A stretch of 64,000 nucleotides of DNA, taken from Zeugodacus cucurbitae (lineage: Eukaryota; Arthropoda; Insecta; Diptera; Tephritidae). Made by a program: the position numbers and the translations under genes. Position 1 is the first letter of the stretch, and each line of letters opens with the position of its first letter. The stretch lies in the NCBI RefSeq assembly GCF_028554725.1, contig NC_071670.1, forward strand, positions 2,232,001 through 2,296,000, in the 5' to 3' direction. The notes under the pieces were generated by a model. It was given only the letters and a program-made list of their open reading frames with translations. It made no database searches and was not told the origin of the DNA. Shown here piece by piece: positions 14,301-25,423 of the stretch.

Positions 14301-17300
14301 TTTGCCGACCACGTGCATTAAGTCATTAATGTTGTCGTAAGATTTGCCCTCTTCCCTGCTTACACTCCACAAGCGTGTGTTTTATCAGCCGCCTTCCCGC
14401 TCTTCTGATTTGTTTTTTGCTTCCGCTGACCACTCATTTTGGCATTACGCACACGAACACGAACACATGCGCCGCAACATGTGAATTATTTTAAATTTGT
14501 TACAAAAATGTTTCGAGTTTTTTTTGCTCTTTCGCACTTGGCGACCAAGCGCCAATGTCGATTTGTATTTTTATTTTTTTGGAATTTTTTATGATTTTCG
14601 TTGGCTGTGTAATTTTTACATGGCATGGAGACACAAACGGTGTTGCGCGCGACGCGATGCGGCAAGGCGTCTGGCGTGTTGAAAATCAAAATCAAAATAA
14701 AACTGAAAATAGTGAGAAAACCTGTTGGGCGACCACGTGTTTGTCTCAGCGTTTACAATTTACTCATCTTTCATTAACAGAAATGTGTGTATGCACTTAA
14801 AACAGGAGGATTACTAAATCTAAAAAAAAAACACAAACAAGAAATGCTAATGACGTCATTTTTATGTAAACTTTTGAGTGTCGAAGCATATCGGCACTCA
14901 CGCCTCACCACACCGCTAGCACGCGGTCAGCGACAGCGTCTGTAAAATTGTGCTCGAAAGTGAGGGGAACCAAGCGCCACACATAAATGTCGAAACACGT
15001 TTTTCGCTTCGCGTTGGAACACTTCGTTTTTTGTTTGTTGTAAGATTTATCTTTTCTATTTTTAGCCATTTTTTCAATATCAGTCCCTGCGGCTAGATGA
15101 AATATGCTTGAAATCTGCGCTGAAACTTAAATCGCCTAAAGCAAACGTGAGAATTTTTCGGACTTGGGCAGGGTCAGGGACGTTCAATGTGTACCTTCAT
15201 ATTTATTTGTACAGTAATGTGTATAAAATGTGAAGTGTATTTGAGTCAGAGCAGCTTAGATAACTGGAACTTGTTATATTTGTTGTTTGAGCAGTTCAAA
15301 TATATTTCCAGAGACTTTTTGTATAGCTGCAGAACAATTACTTTGGACTGAGAAGTCAACTGAAAAGTAAAAGTCCCCTTTCGATGAAAAAAATCAAATT
15401 CTACAAGTCGCTCATGTTTATGGTGAAGAATCGATCGTCCAAGCCTCGACGAAATATCACTAGGAGTTTTCGAAAGAAAAGTTTAGCGAAAGATTTATGG
15501 TCCTTTGCACATTTGCAACGGCGAATACCGCCGCAGACGATGGAACGGATAAATGGTTGTCCGAATGGACGAAAGCACTCCAGCTTTGAAAGTTTCCGAT
15601 GCATTACCCTCTGGTGGAACAAGAGGTAGAGGAAGACCTCTACTCCGTTGGAAAGACCAGGTAGCGAAGGACGTGGCTGCACTTAGTATTACTAATTGGG
15701 GCCAAACAGTAAAAACGAAAAATGAATAGCGCTCTGTTGTTAACTCGGTATAATCGCGTATGCGCTGTCTACGTAACTGTCTAAGTAAAGAAGAGGAAGA
15801 AGCGAGAGCTATGGTTAATGAATATCTTTAGGAAGATATTCACTACTTTGACTCGTTTCTCATGTTATTTTGTGTTTTCATTTGACTTTTTGGCGCCAGT
15901 GAAGCTTTGACCCGACTCAAGAGCCTATTGCTTTGGGATGGGTATTAGAGAGCTCATCCTTGGTTTGTTTGGTTTCACCAAAACTAACTTTTATCCATAA
16001 TGTATCCTCCTAGTAAGGACAGTGGCCTGTAGATAACCTGTTTAGTCGGTTTCCTGGAAGATAATATTTTTTTTTCTGTTTTTGATATGAGCTGTTAGAT
16101 AGATAGTTAGATCCCGAAGTTCTGATATGAGTTATTGTTGGGTATACCATAATCCTCTCCAGGTCGTTGAAGACATAGATATTCGTTGATAGATCTCGAT
16201 GTTCTAAGCAAAACTTTCCTCAACATTAAAGGCAAAAGAACGGAAGAAACAATTGTAAAATAATTGAATTCAGTGCAGAAAAATATGCGGAACTAATGTA
16301 CACACTCATAACATTCCAATTTTATTACACATTCTCATCTAAAACCACATTATTTTCCCACAAACCAGCGAACAGCGTGTTGCCACTTAGCTTTTAACGC
16401 ACACAAACACAAACACTCAAACGAGGGTGTCAATAAAAAATGGAACTCGGCCAACCCTCATTTAAAACCGATATGGACCATATAACAAAGAACGTAACAC
16501 ATTTTTATGCCGCCGCCACCACACAAAGGCATACATAATTTATTTGATTTCGCTTTTTTTGCGGTTGAAACTTGTTGCTAAAATATGCAAAGTACATACG
16601 CTCTCAAAGTGAAAAAAAAATCTCACAAAACACATGTAAAACCCGAAGCGGAACGCATTGTACCACTCGCTCATTATCAACTCTCAACTCGACTCTTTAT
16701 GCCATTTGCTATCATCAAGCGTTTTGTTTGTATTTCTATTTCGTTTATGGCGCGCACGCGGCCGCCGCCAACAACACTGACCACCAGCCAACCTGCGCGG
16801 CAACAAAGGCGCTCCTTATCGGCACAGCGCAACGAAAAAACTAGTAACAAAGTAAAAAAGCCAAAAATCAAACAAAAAAAAAACAGACAGAAAAAGAGCA
16901 AGAAAACAGACAATATAAAATGAGAGCGCAAATGCGATGATTTGAGCAGCGGCAACTAAAAATGCCGGCATTTTTTGTTTGTATTGGCTTTTGTGTTGGG
17001 AGCAGCATGGAGCACAAAAAAAGCGAAAAAACGTGGACGGACGGCGATGCAGCAAATGTAAATAACCAAATGTCCCATGGGGCCAATCATATGATTTGCT
17101 GTGAGAGAAAAGAAACACGAAAAAGAGAGCGCGATAAAATGCGTTTTTTGTTTTTTTTGTATATATTTTTTTGGTATCAACTCAGCTGATTGTTCATTTA
17201 AGGCAAATAATTAAACATTGGCAAACATTTTGTAGTTGTATCTAGGTCAATTGACGAGATATCGATGACGACGACGGAATTTTAAAGAAAAATTACTGAT

Positions 17301-20300
17301 ATAATGTATAAAGGATAAAAAGATGATAGGTTCAGTGCCAAGTGGATATTTTCCATGCAGTCCATATAGTATTGTGTCGAAGAGAACCCTGAATAAGTTG
17401 TATACTTCTTCAAGAGTTAGACTAATGATGCTAGGACCTGAGGGTTTTCGCTGGATAGTTTAAGTATATGTCTGCAATTGCTTCCCACCTTTTGAAATTC
17501 CAAAATTTCGTGATTTTATGGAACCAAAACTCTGTTCTGAAAAGAGTTAAGCCAGTCTTTGGCCCTCAATGACATTTTTATCTGGGAGCCAGCTAATTAT
17601 AATCGAATTTATCTCTATTTTATATTGTCCTTTGTTAAAAATGGCGAATCCAAGGCCAATATTAGGATTCACTTACCTCAATAGGTTCTCTGTGGACAAT
17701 GGTGATTCTAGGAACACGAGCTCTCTGAAACAAAATGAATATCAGAGCCTGTTCCGAGCTTTAAGATTTAATCCTCGGTCCTTAGTCATCATGGAAATCG
17801 TTTTAAAATGCCCGGGATTTGTTTCATATAGCTGTAAACTCGATACCATTCCTTAGAACTCTTTGGAACGTTTCCTGCCACAACAACAACATATCGCAGA
17901 GATTTTGGCTCAGATTCTCTTATTTGTAGCGTGTCACTTGATATTATCTGTTGAAATAAGGACTTAAAACGACTTTTATCAAGGAATGGGGGTTATGTGA
18001 AGCTTTTCAGTGCTAAAATTATTTTCATAGCTTTGATTTTAGAAAAACTTGTTTGATCTCGGGCGGAAACTGACGAATATTTATCGATTTAATATTACCA
18101 TTAGCGGTTCATATGATATTAATTAAGGGTTGGGTTCTTTGATAGACGTTCGAATGCTCCTTTTCGACCTAATCGTGTGTCTTTTGGTGTTGTTTTGAAG
18201 TAAACCGTAGGTTCTACAAATTTTGAACCATTATTGAAGCTGCTTTATGGATTTGCTTTAAGATTTTTTAAACCTTGAGTCACCAGCTGTTGTCTCTTCT
18301 CCATACAATTCTTCAAATTCCATAATTTATTCTCCAATAAAATAAGCTTTAATCTCTAATAAAACATTTTCTTACTAAATCATCTGTTTCTGTTTCTCGA
18401 TTTCCAGGCGGTGGTCGTGATCTACAAACCGCGGTTACATATGCGAAAAACAGCGGACACAAAGCAAATAGCGCCAATAGCAATAACAACAAAAACATTA
18501 GCAATAATAATAATTCACTATTAACATCTAATCAACCGCGTATAAATAATTCGCTAATTGCAACAAAACCAACAACAGGCGGTATTTCATTGCTGAACAA
18601 CAACAATATGCCGAAGAAAAGCGCAGCAGCACCGGCAGGTAAGAAAGCGAGCGAATGAGCTTAGCTGTAATAATAATAATCGGAACAAAGCGAATTTAAT
18701 TACGTTAGAATTAACTGAGGCAACGCATGCAATTGAGTTTTTTGAAAAAAAAAGAAAAAAATTGTTTTCTATAATGCAGGTGCGCACAGTTTGTTTGTAA
18801 ATTTACTACAAGTACAACAAGTAGTCTGTGTTGACTTGGCAAGAAATGCTGTTCTGTTATAGTTTACAAACCAATAACTGTAAATTTACATAACCACAAA
18901 CTGTGCACAGTTATCGCTCAATGTATGTATGTATGTATGATTAGTGTATAATGTAAATTTCGTATCGTCTTTTTTCATTTGTTTCTTTTACACGCCTGCA
19001 ATCAATCAATTAACTAACCAATCAACCGTGTACAACTAACCAACTAATTAACTAAATATGTAATCACAATCAATTAAATCACCATCTCAACTAATAAACT
19101 TGCCTTGCTAACATGCCATCAATCAACTTGACATGCACATGCATTTGCTTGCCTGATTACATGGCATAGCCATCGGAATGTCCAACTATCCGAGCAGTTC
19201 GGGTTCCGCTGCAGCTGCAGCAGCCGTCGCCGCCGCTGCGTCCGCCGGTTACAACGGCCTACCGTCGCCACTGCCATTTAGCGCCAATCAGCTGATGAAT
19301 ATGGCCGCGTATGCGATGGCCAGCGGTGCTGGAGCTGGTGGCAATAGTGGTGGTGGTGGTGGCATTGGCGGTGCCGTTGCTGGCAACGTATCCGGCGGTG
19401 CGGCCGGCTTGAGCGCGCTGCTTGCCGCGGGACTCGGCGCGGCCGCCGGCCTCAACGCACTGCCCAACATCAATGCGCTCAACACTAATGCGGCTGCTTT
19501 GGCAGCGGTCACTGGTGCTGGCGCTGGTGTGCTGGGCAGCCCAGGCAATTACTATCAAACGAATTCGAATCTGAATATGGCAGCGTCTTTATTGGCGCAG
19601 AGTAAGTCGAGTAATGTTGGTAACAAACAACGTTTTTTCCTCCTCAAAAGCTAGTTAAGATGTACTACTACTACTAATCTAACGACATGCCACTAGATAA
19701 GCTGTAGAATGTTGAAAAAAATATAAATATCATATTTGAAAAATATATATAAATATTTGCAAAAATATATAAGTATTTTAGTATAAACTTTAACTAAGTT
19801 TTTAGTATAAAAATATCGATTTTGTGCTTTTTACAAAAATAATTTTCGAAAATAGTTTTTTAACCACAAATAATTTTATGTAATTGGCGTTAGTTATTTC
19901 ACAGCTTTTTGGAAACAAAAACAAAAAATACATCCCTTAATTTGAATTAATTTTCGATTTTTTTTTTAATATTAACAACCAGCACACCTTACCAACATTT
20001 ACTGGGAACGTTGAAAAAATAAATAACAATTAACATTGAAAATACCAACACCAAAAATTAAAGCAAATATTGAAATTATAAAAATAAAATATTTGTTTAA
20101 ATTATTTTTATTTTTTTTTTTTATTTAATTTGATTTAATTTTTTAATTAATTTAATTTATTTTTTTTTATTTAATTTATTTTTATTTTTTTTTATATTTT
20201 TTTAATATTTATTTATCATTAGTTTTTTATATTTATTATTTTTTTCTTAATTTTTTATTTTTTTATATTTTTTAAATTTTTACTCAAAATATTTTTAAAT

Positions 20301-23300
20301 ATTTTTTTGCTTTTCAAAATCTCATTATATTAGCAATTAATATGACGTAGTAAAATGTTTATCCTCCCACAATCACACATGTCTTTCACCTGTTTTCGTA
20401 TTTGCCTTCTTTCCGTTCTTTTTTATAGTGAGTATGGGTCTCGGCTATAATTCGGCGCCCACCACAGCGGCCAGTATGCCCGCTAATGCCAATCCACCCG
20501 CTAGCGCCGCGTCATCACAAGCTAAAACCAATGCTTTGATAATGCAGAAGATACAGGCACTTGTCGCGGCCAATCCATCCTTTCTTACCAGCGGCATACC
20601 GAATCACGTGTTGGCACAGCTCTTCATGCAGCCGATGAAGGTAGCGTAAATATACTGTTATAATATAATGAAATTGTTTTAATATGTTTGTTACTCACTT
20701 TCAGACGGCGCCCGCCACTGTTACCGCCGCGCCACCTGAGGAGGAGGAGGTGGACTATGAAGAGATGGGCGTTGCCGAGACTTATGCCGAGTATTGGCCT
20801 GCCAAATGTGAGTTGCAACAGCCTAAAATTATATTTTTTATAATAATTTTTTATTTTCAAAATATAGTGAAACTGGGAAAAAAGCATCCCGATCCAGTGG
20901 TGGAGACCGCCTCACTCTCCTCCGTCGAACCCTGTGATGTTTACTACAAACTCTCCATTCCAACAGACACCATCAATAGCGGTTATTTGAGCGCGTTGCA
21001 GTTGGAGTCCATTACATATGCCTCGCAGGCGCACGATCACATGCTGCCTGATGGCACACGCGCGGGCTTCTTAATTGGTGAGTTGGCAGTAATGCGCATG
21101 CGCAACTGAGAATGTTAAAAACACGAAATCTGTTTCATGTCTGCAGGTGATGGCGCTGGTGTGGGCAAAGGTCGCACAATCGCCGGCATAATCTATGAGA
21201 ATTATTTGAAGGGACGCAAAAAGGCGCTCTGGATATCCGTATCCAATGATTTGAAGTATGATGCCGAGCGCGATTTGTTGGATATTGGCGCGAGCAAAAT
21301 TGAGGTGCACGCGCTGAATAAGGTGTGTATTTGATATTTATAACGGTACTTTTGATTTCTATTATATTAAACTGTCTTTTTCTCTCCACACAGTTCAAAT
21401 ATGCTAAAATCTCCTCAGATGTGAATAACAATTGCAAGCGCGGCGTTATATTCAGCACATATTCAGCGCTCATCGGTGAATCCAATAACAAGACTGGCAA
21501 ATACAAATCACGCTTAAAGCAGCTCTTACAGTGGTGCGGCGAAGACTTCGATGGTCTCATCATATTTGACGAGTGTCACAAAGCCAAAAATTTGTGTCCT
21601 GTCGGTTCGGGTAAGCCCACGAAGACCGGTCAAACCGTATTGGAGCTGCAAAATAAATTGCCAAAAGCGCGTGTCGTCTATGCGTCAGCCACCGGTGCTT
21701 CGGAGCCCAAGAACATGGCGTATATGGTGCGTCTGGGTCTGTGGGGTCAGGGTACAGCATTTCCGTCATTCAATGACTTCATCATGGCGGTAGAGAAACG
21801 GTAAGTTCTTTTTTCGCACGCAGCATCAATGATTCTTACATTTTGGTGGAACCTTTCTTCAACGGAAAATCATTTTATATTTGCAGCGGTGTTGGCGCTA
21901 TGGAAATCGTCGCTATGGACATGAAATTGCGTGGCATGTATATAGCGCGTCAGCTAAGCTTCCACGGTGTCACATTCAAAATTGAGGAGGTGGCGCTGTC
22001 CAAAGATTTTCGAAAAGTCTACGATCAGTCCGTGGAGCTGGTAAGCGCACACGAAGCTTTCAATTGCCTTGAAAAGCAATTATTAATGCATATATTTTGT
22101 CGCAGTGGGTCGAAGCTATGCAGAAGTTCACCGAAGCCGCCGAACTCATAGACGCCGAGAGTCGCATGAAGAAAACGATGTGGGGTCAATTCTGGTCATC
22201 GCATCAGCGTTTCTTCAAATACCTCTGCATTGCGGCGAAGGTGAATCACGCAGTGCAGGTGGCGCGCGAAGCGATCAAATACGGCAAATGCGTCGTCATT
22301 GGTCTGCAATCGACGGGCGAGGCGCGCACGCTCGAACAACTGGAGAGAGATGATGGAGAACTGACTGATTTCGTGTCCACCGCAAAGTAAGCAATGGAAA
22401 GAAAAATAAACCGACAGCAATTATAACTTTTATTTGTCTGTTCCACAGGGGCGTCTTTCAATCACTTGTGGAGAAGCATTTCCCCGCACCCGATCGCAAC
22501 CGCATCAATCGCATACTCGGCTTGGGCGGTTACGGCGATGCGAAGAAAAACTCCATACAAAGCATAATCGAAGAGGTGACGAGCAAACGTGAGACGGCGA
22601 GTATTAAAGAAGAACCCTGTTCCTCATCATCCAGCAACGCGGGCAGCAAGCGCAAAATGGCGCGAGATGATGCACGCACGAAGAAAACGCGCAAAAACTC
22701 CTGGAATGATTCCGATGATGATTCACAAAATGAATCAGAAGATAGTGATTACAAAATGTCCAACTCAGAGTCTGAAGAATCAGATGTGGGCGCACACTCG
22801 GACAGCTGTGAGTCGTCCGACTTCAATCCCTTCTTTAGCGGTTCGGACAGTGATAATGATCCCTGGGTGGCGCGTTCAAAGAAGAAGGCCAAGAAGAAGG
22901 CAAAACAAAAGGAGTCTACTGCCAGCAGCAATAACAACAACAGCACAAACACAACTGTGACCACAACTGCTACAACTGCGAGCGCCACAAACACTAACGG
23001 TCTAGCAGCCGCTGCCAATGCGGTGGCGCCTAAACGCAAAGGTCCAGTCTCCACACAAGATCGCATACAAGACCTACTGCAGAAGAAGCAAGAACTGAAG
23101 GGTACCGTTACGCAAGTAGGTGTTAACGGCATCAAACTAAACTATGGCCCACCACCGAAGGACGCCATTGAGCGTGCCTGCAGCATGAAGGAAGAGCTGT
23201 TGCGTAAAATCGAAAGACTCGGCGATCGCCTACCACCGAACACGCTCGATCAGCTGATTGATGAGCTCGGCGGTCCGGACAATGTCGCTGAAATGACCGG

Positions 23301-25321
23301 TCGCAAGGGACGCGTCGTGCAGTCGGAGGACGGTTCCATACAGTATGAGTCACGTTCGGAGCAGGATGTGCCATTAGAGACGCTCAACATTACCGAGAAG
23401 CAACGTTTTATGGACGGTGAAAAAGATGTGGCCATCATTTCCGAAGCGGCATCTAGCGGTATTTCACTACAGAGCGATCGGCGCGTGCGCAATCAACGCC
23501 GACGTGTGCATATCACGCTGGAGCTGCCATGGTCTGCTGATCGCGCCATACAACAGTTCGGTCGCACACATCGTTCCAATCAAGTGAATGCGCCCGAGTA
23601 CATATTCCTCATATCCGATTTGGCGGGAGAACGGCGTTTCGCGTCGACGGTAGCGAAGCGTTTGGAGTCGCTCGGTGCGCTAACACATGGCGATCGACGT
23701 GCCACCGAGACGCGCGACTTGTCGCAATTCAATATAGACAACAAGTATGGACGCACCGCATTGGAGACAGTGATGAAGACGATCATGGGCTATGAGTCGC
23801 CGCTGGTGCCGCCACCCACCGACTACAAGGGTGACTTCTTCAAAGACATTGCCGGCGCGCTGGTCGGTGTAGGTATTATAGTGAATAGTGAATCCAATCC
23901 GGGTGTCTTGAGCTTGGACAAGGAGTACAACAATATATCGAAGTTCTTGAATCGCATACTCGGCATGCCGGTAGAGCTCCAAAATAGACTCTTTAAATAC
24001 TTCACCGACACGCTGACCGCCATCATACATCAGGCGAAACGCGGTGGGCGCTTCGATTTGGGTATTTTGGGTGAGTCCACAGAATTCGCTGGCTATTTTT
24101 ACATTATGGAAGTTTAATTTTCCGATTTCTCGTTAATTTCCACAGATCTGGGTGCCGCTGGCGAAAATGTGACACGCGTCAAGCTCGTCCGTTTCATACG
24201 CAAACACGCCACCGGCAAAGCGCCCGCCGAACTGCATACGGTACGTGTTGAACGTGGCATGATCTGGCAGGAAGCAATTGACAAGTGAGTAGTAGTAACG
24301 TATACCGGCCAAAGCGGCAGAGTCCACGGACAGCATGCTGCAAAGGATCAAAGCAACGCGCATAACCTCAATTTATATACGTCCATTAATTGCCTTTACC
24401 CCTTACAGATACGCCGATTTAATAAGCGAATTTGAGGGTTTCTATGTCTCGCATCAAGTGCGCAATGGCAAACGTACCGCTATTCTAGCTGTCGAAATCG
24501 AAACGCCACAGACACAACAACAATCGCAGAACAAGAAAAAGGAGAAGGGTGTCAGCAAGAAAGACATCATGTATCAAGTATATCGCCCCAACACAGGGCT
24601 GCAAATACGTCACGAATCGTTGGCGGAGTTGGAGAAGAAGTATAAGAAGGTGCCCAGCGAGGAGGCGGAACCACATTGGATCCAACAGTATGACGCGTCG
24701 GTGAACACCTGTTCGCACGCCTACTGGAACGGCAACTGTCGCAATGTCAATTTGGGCAATGAATGTGAGGTGAGTGTCGCGGGAGGAAAATTAGTATTAA
24801 GGAGCGCATAGTGGAAGCAAGAGAAAAACTTAACGGTTTAGGATACAACAACAACAACAAGTTAAAGCGAGTTAGATTTTTATTTTCGCAAAATTTCCTA
24901 AACACATTTCGGCCATTTTTCATTTTTTAATATTTTTTATTTACTTTGGAATGTGTTTTGTTTGTAAACTGAGAATTCATAAAAAAATTATAATATTTCT
25001 AAGAAATCATTGTTGCTTATTGGGTACGCATACACACGCATTCCCTATCAGTTTCACTGGCTCACACATTCTTCTTTTTTTTCACAGGTCGGCTTACGCC
25101 AGCGTTTGTACTACGTGCTGGCCGGTTCGGTGCTCTCCGTTTGGACGCGCGTCGAGCAAGTGTTGGCCACGCGCAATGCCAACAACAAAATGCAAGTGAT
25201 ACGTATGAAGACCACCGAGGGTGAAAAAATTGTCGGTACGCTCATACCGAAATCGTGCCACGAACTGCTGCTGCAAGATCTCAAATCCGATGCAGAGCGT
25301 ATTGAGGAGGTGAAATTTTAA
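2367..25321 (+). CDS. sno: Strawberry notch, DExD/H-box helicase-like nuclear regulator
   Basis: Model of 15 GT-AG exons: 2367-2387, 3140-3251, 18408-18638, 19170-19601, 20429-20640, 20705-20807, 20868-21077, 21147-21322, 21394-21800, 21887-22040, 22106-22386, 22449-24070, 24146-24284, 24409-24769 and 25088-25321. All phases join, giving 1,564 aa; I recall the Drosophila protein as slightly longer. Seen: acidic stretch about 15-40, Asn-rich 60-115, Ala/Gly-rich 122-265, Walker A GDGAGVGKGRT (441-451), Walker B DECH (558-561), SAT motif (597-599), a charged Ser/Lys/Asn-rich insert about 831-977, and motif VI-like QQFGRTHRSN (1148-1157). The C-terminal Sno/SBNO region ends at the TAA. Family knowledge: Sno is a nuclear protein acting with Notch and EGFR signalling in eye and wing; vertebrate homologues are SBNO1/2. 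The 7-codon first exon is chosen because its ATG, donor and phase fit exon 2. It is the least certain part, and extra exons in the 15 kb intron cannot be excluded. Confidence 0.95.
2388..3139 (+). other. sno intron 1
   Basis: The donor GTAAGA follows the seven-codon exon, and a TTTTTTACTTGCAG acceptor precedes exon 2. Both are good matches to fly splice consensus. I see no further gene or repeat within it. Confidence 0.6.
5461..5560. repeat. Short local tandem duplication
   Basis: The words CATCCCGAGCTC and a following CACTCGATGG / CACTAGACGG-like stretch occur twice about 60 bases apart within sno intron 2. This is a diverged two-copy tandem duplication with no coding content. Confidence 0.45.
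10845..10959 (-). repeat. Dispersed fly repeat, single arm
   Basis: Read on the minus strand it gives the series GCATAAAACATT, AATAGTTTTGAGGAATG, TTGCCGATTTTACAG, GGCCGGATAAAAATTCGGG and CGTAGAACCGACTGTCGTGG. The same ordered words recur at 26,505-26,635 on plus and, partly, at 26,775-26,863 on minus. I recall this family as common in tephritid genomes. It has no coding content and its class (SINE, MITE or other) is unknown. Confidence 0.7.
12560..12970 (-). mobile_element. Non-LTR retrotransposon 3' relic (LINE ORF2 C-terminus)
   Basis: Minus-strand translation, with at least one frame break and a stop, yields QKLQVFTNRRLRHIC, then a segment with LWPRTNQ, then GLLGHVLRRDPDTR and WNPQGTRKKGRP. 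The order matches the region after the reverse transcriptase domain in many insect endonuclease/RT LINEs (RLR.I, LW.RT.Q, W.GH.LR, WNPQGKR.RGRP). Only this tail is visible, so it is a 5'-truncated, decayed copy inside sno intron 2. Its clade cannot be fixed from the tail alone. Confidence 0.75.
13500..14220. repeat. AT-rich low-complexity tract with an internal duplication
   Basis: Almost pure A/T with many T runs. Two blocks about 250 bases apart (13,785-13,870 and 14,035-14,120) share GGGATTTCCAACCA followed by TTCTTATCAAAGAATATTAA. This shows a duplicated module of roughly 250 bases inside the tract. No gene is supported. Confidence 0.7.
15395..15790 (+). mobile_element. LINE 3'-end fragment, same broad family as the 40-41.5 kb element
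   Basis: Plus-strand frames give YKSLMFM, then ISLGVFERK, then ALKVSDALPSGG, GRGRPLLRWKDQVAKD and LSITNWGQT. These align in order with YKSLIIPVLL, VFERKILR, ALKVFDAVPAGGRGRPPLRW and LGISNWRRT of the minus-strand LINE at 40.1-41.5 kb. Frameshifts and stops show it is dead. It carries only the part downstream of the RT catalytic core and lies in the sense orientation of the sno transcript. Confidence 0.75.
18780..18910. mobile_element. Short inverted-repeat element (MITE-like) in sno intron 3
   Basis: The left end GTGCGCACAGTTTGT...TGTAAATTTAC (18,780-18,805) is mirrored by GTAAATTTACATAACCACAA followed by ACTGTGCACAG at 18,880-18,910. The element is about 130 bp, has no coding capacity and could fold into a long hairpin in sno pre-mRNA. 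No target-site duplication could be confirmed. Confidence 0.55.
19602..20428 (+). other. sno intron 4, AT-rich
   Basis: Bounded by a GTAAGT donor and a TTTTTTATAG acceptor. The section from 20,090 to 20,300 is a T/A low-complexity run. Nothing else is seen. Reading through the donor would add a short tail and a stop at 19,652-19,654, so intron retention would truncate the protein ahead of the helicase region. Confidence 0.7.
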
Positions 25322-25417
25322 GTTTTGAACAAAACAAAAAAATGAAATACAACAAGACAAACACGTGTGGAATGTCAGCTGTGTAGAGAAATGTAAAAAA
25401 AAAATATTTAAGCACAT

Positions 25418-25423
25418 AATAAA
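25418..25423 (+). promoter_or_regulatory. Candidate sno polyadenylation signal
   Basis: A canonical AATAAA lies about 97 bases after the sno stop codon. Further AATAAA words occur near 26,370 and 26,403, so a longer 3' UTR is possible. Confidence 0.5.

Larger units (their letters stand above)
3252..18407 (+). other. sno intron 2, 15.2 kb, filled with repeat debris
   Basis: The donor GTGAGT at 3,252 and acceptor TTTCCAG ending at 18,407 join exons 2 and 3 in phase. Contents I can name: an AC run near 4,140; a CAGC run near 4,275-4,300; a dispersed repeat copy at 10,845-10,959; a LINE relic at 12,560-12,970; AT-rich low-complexity DNA at 13,500-14,220; and a LINE 3' fragment at 15,395-15,790. 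The many frames of 60-110 codons here show no domain and look like chance. An undetected small exon or regulatory element is possible. Confidence 0.7.
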
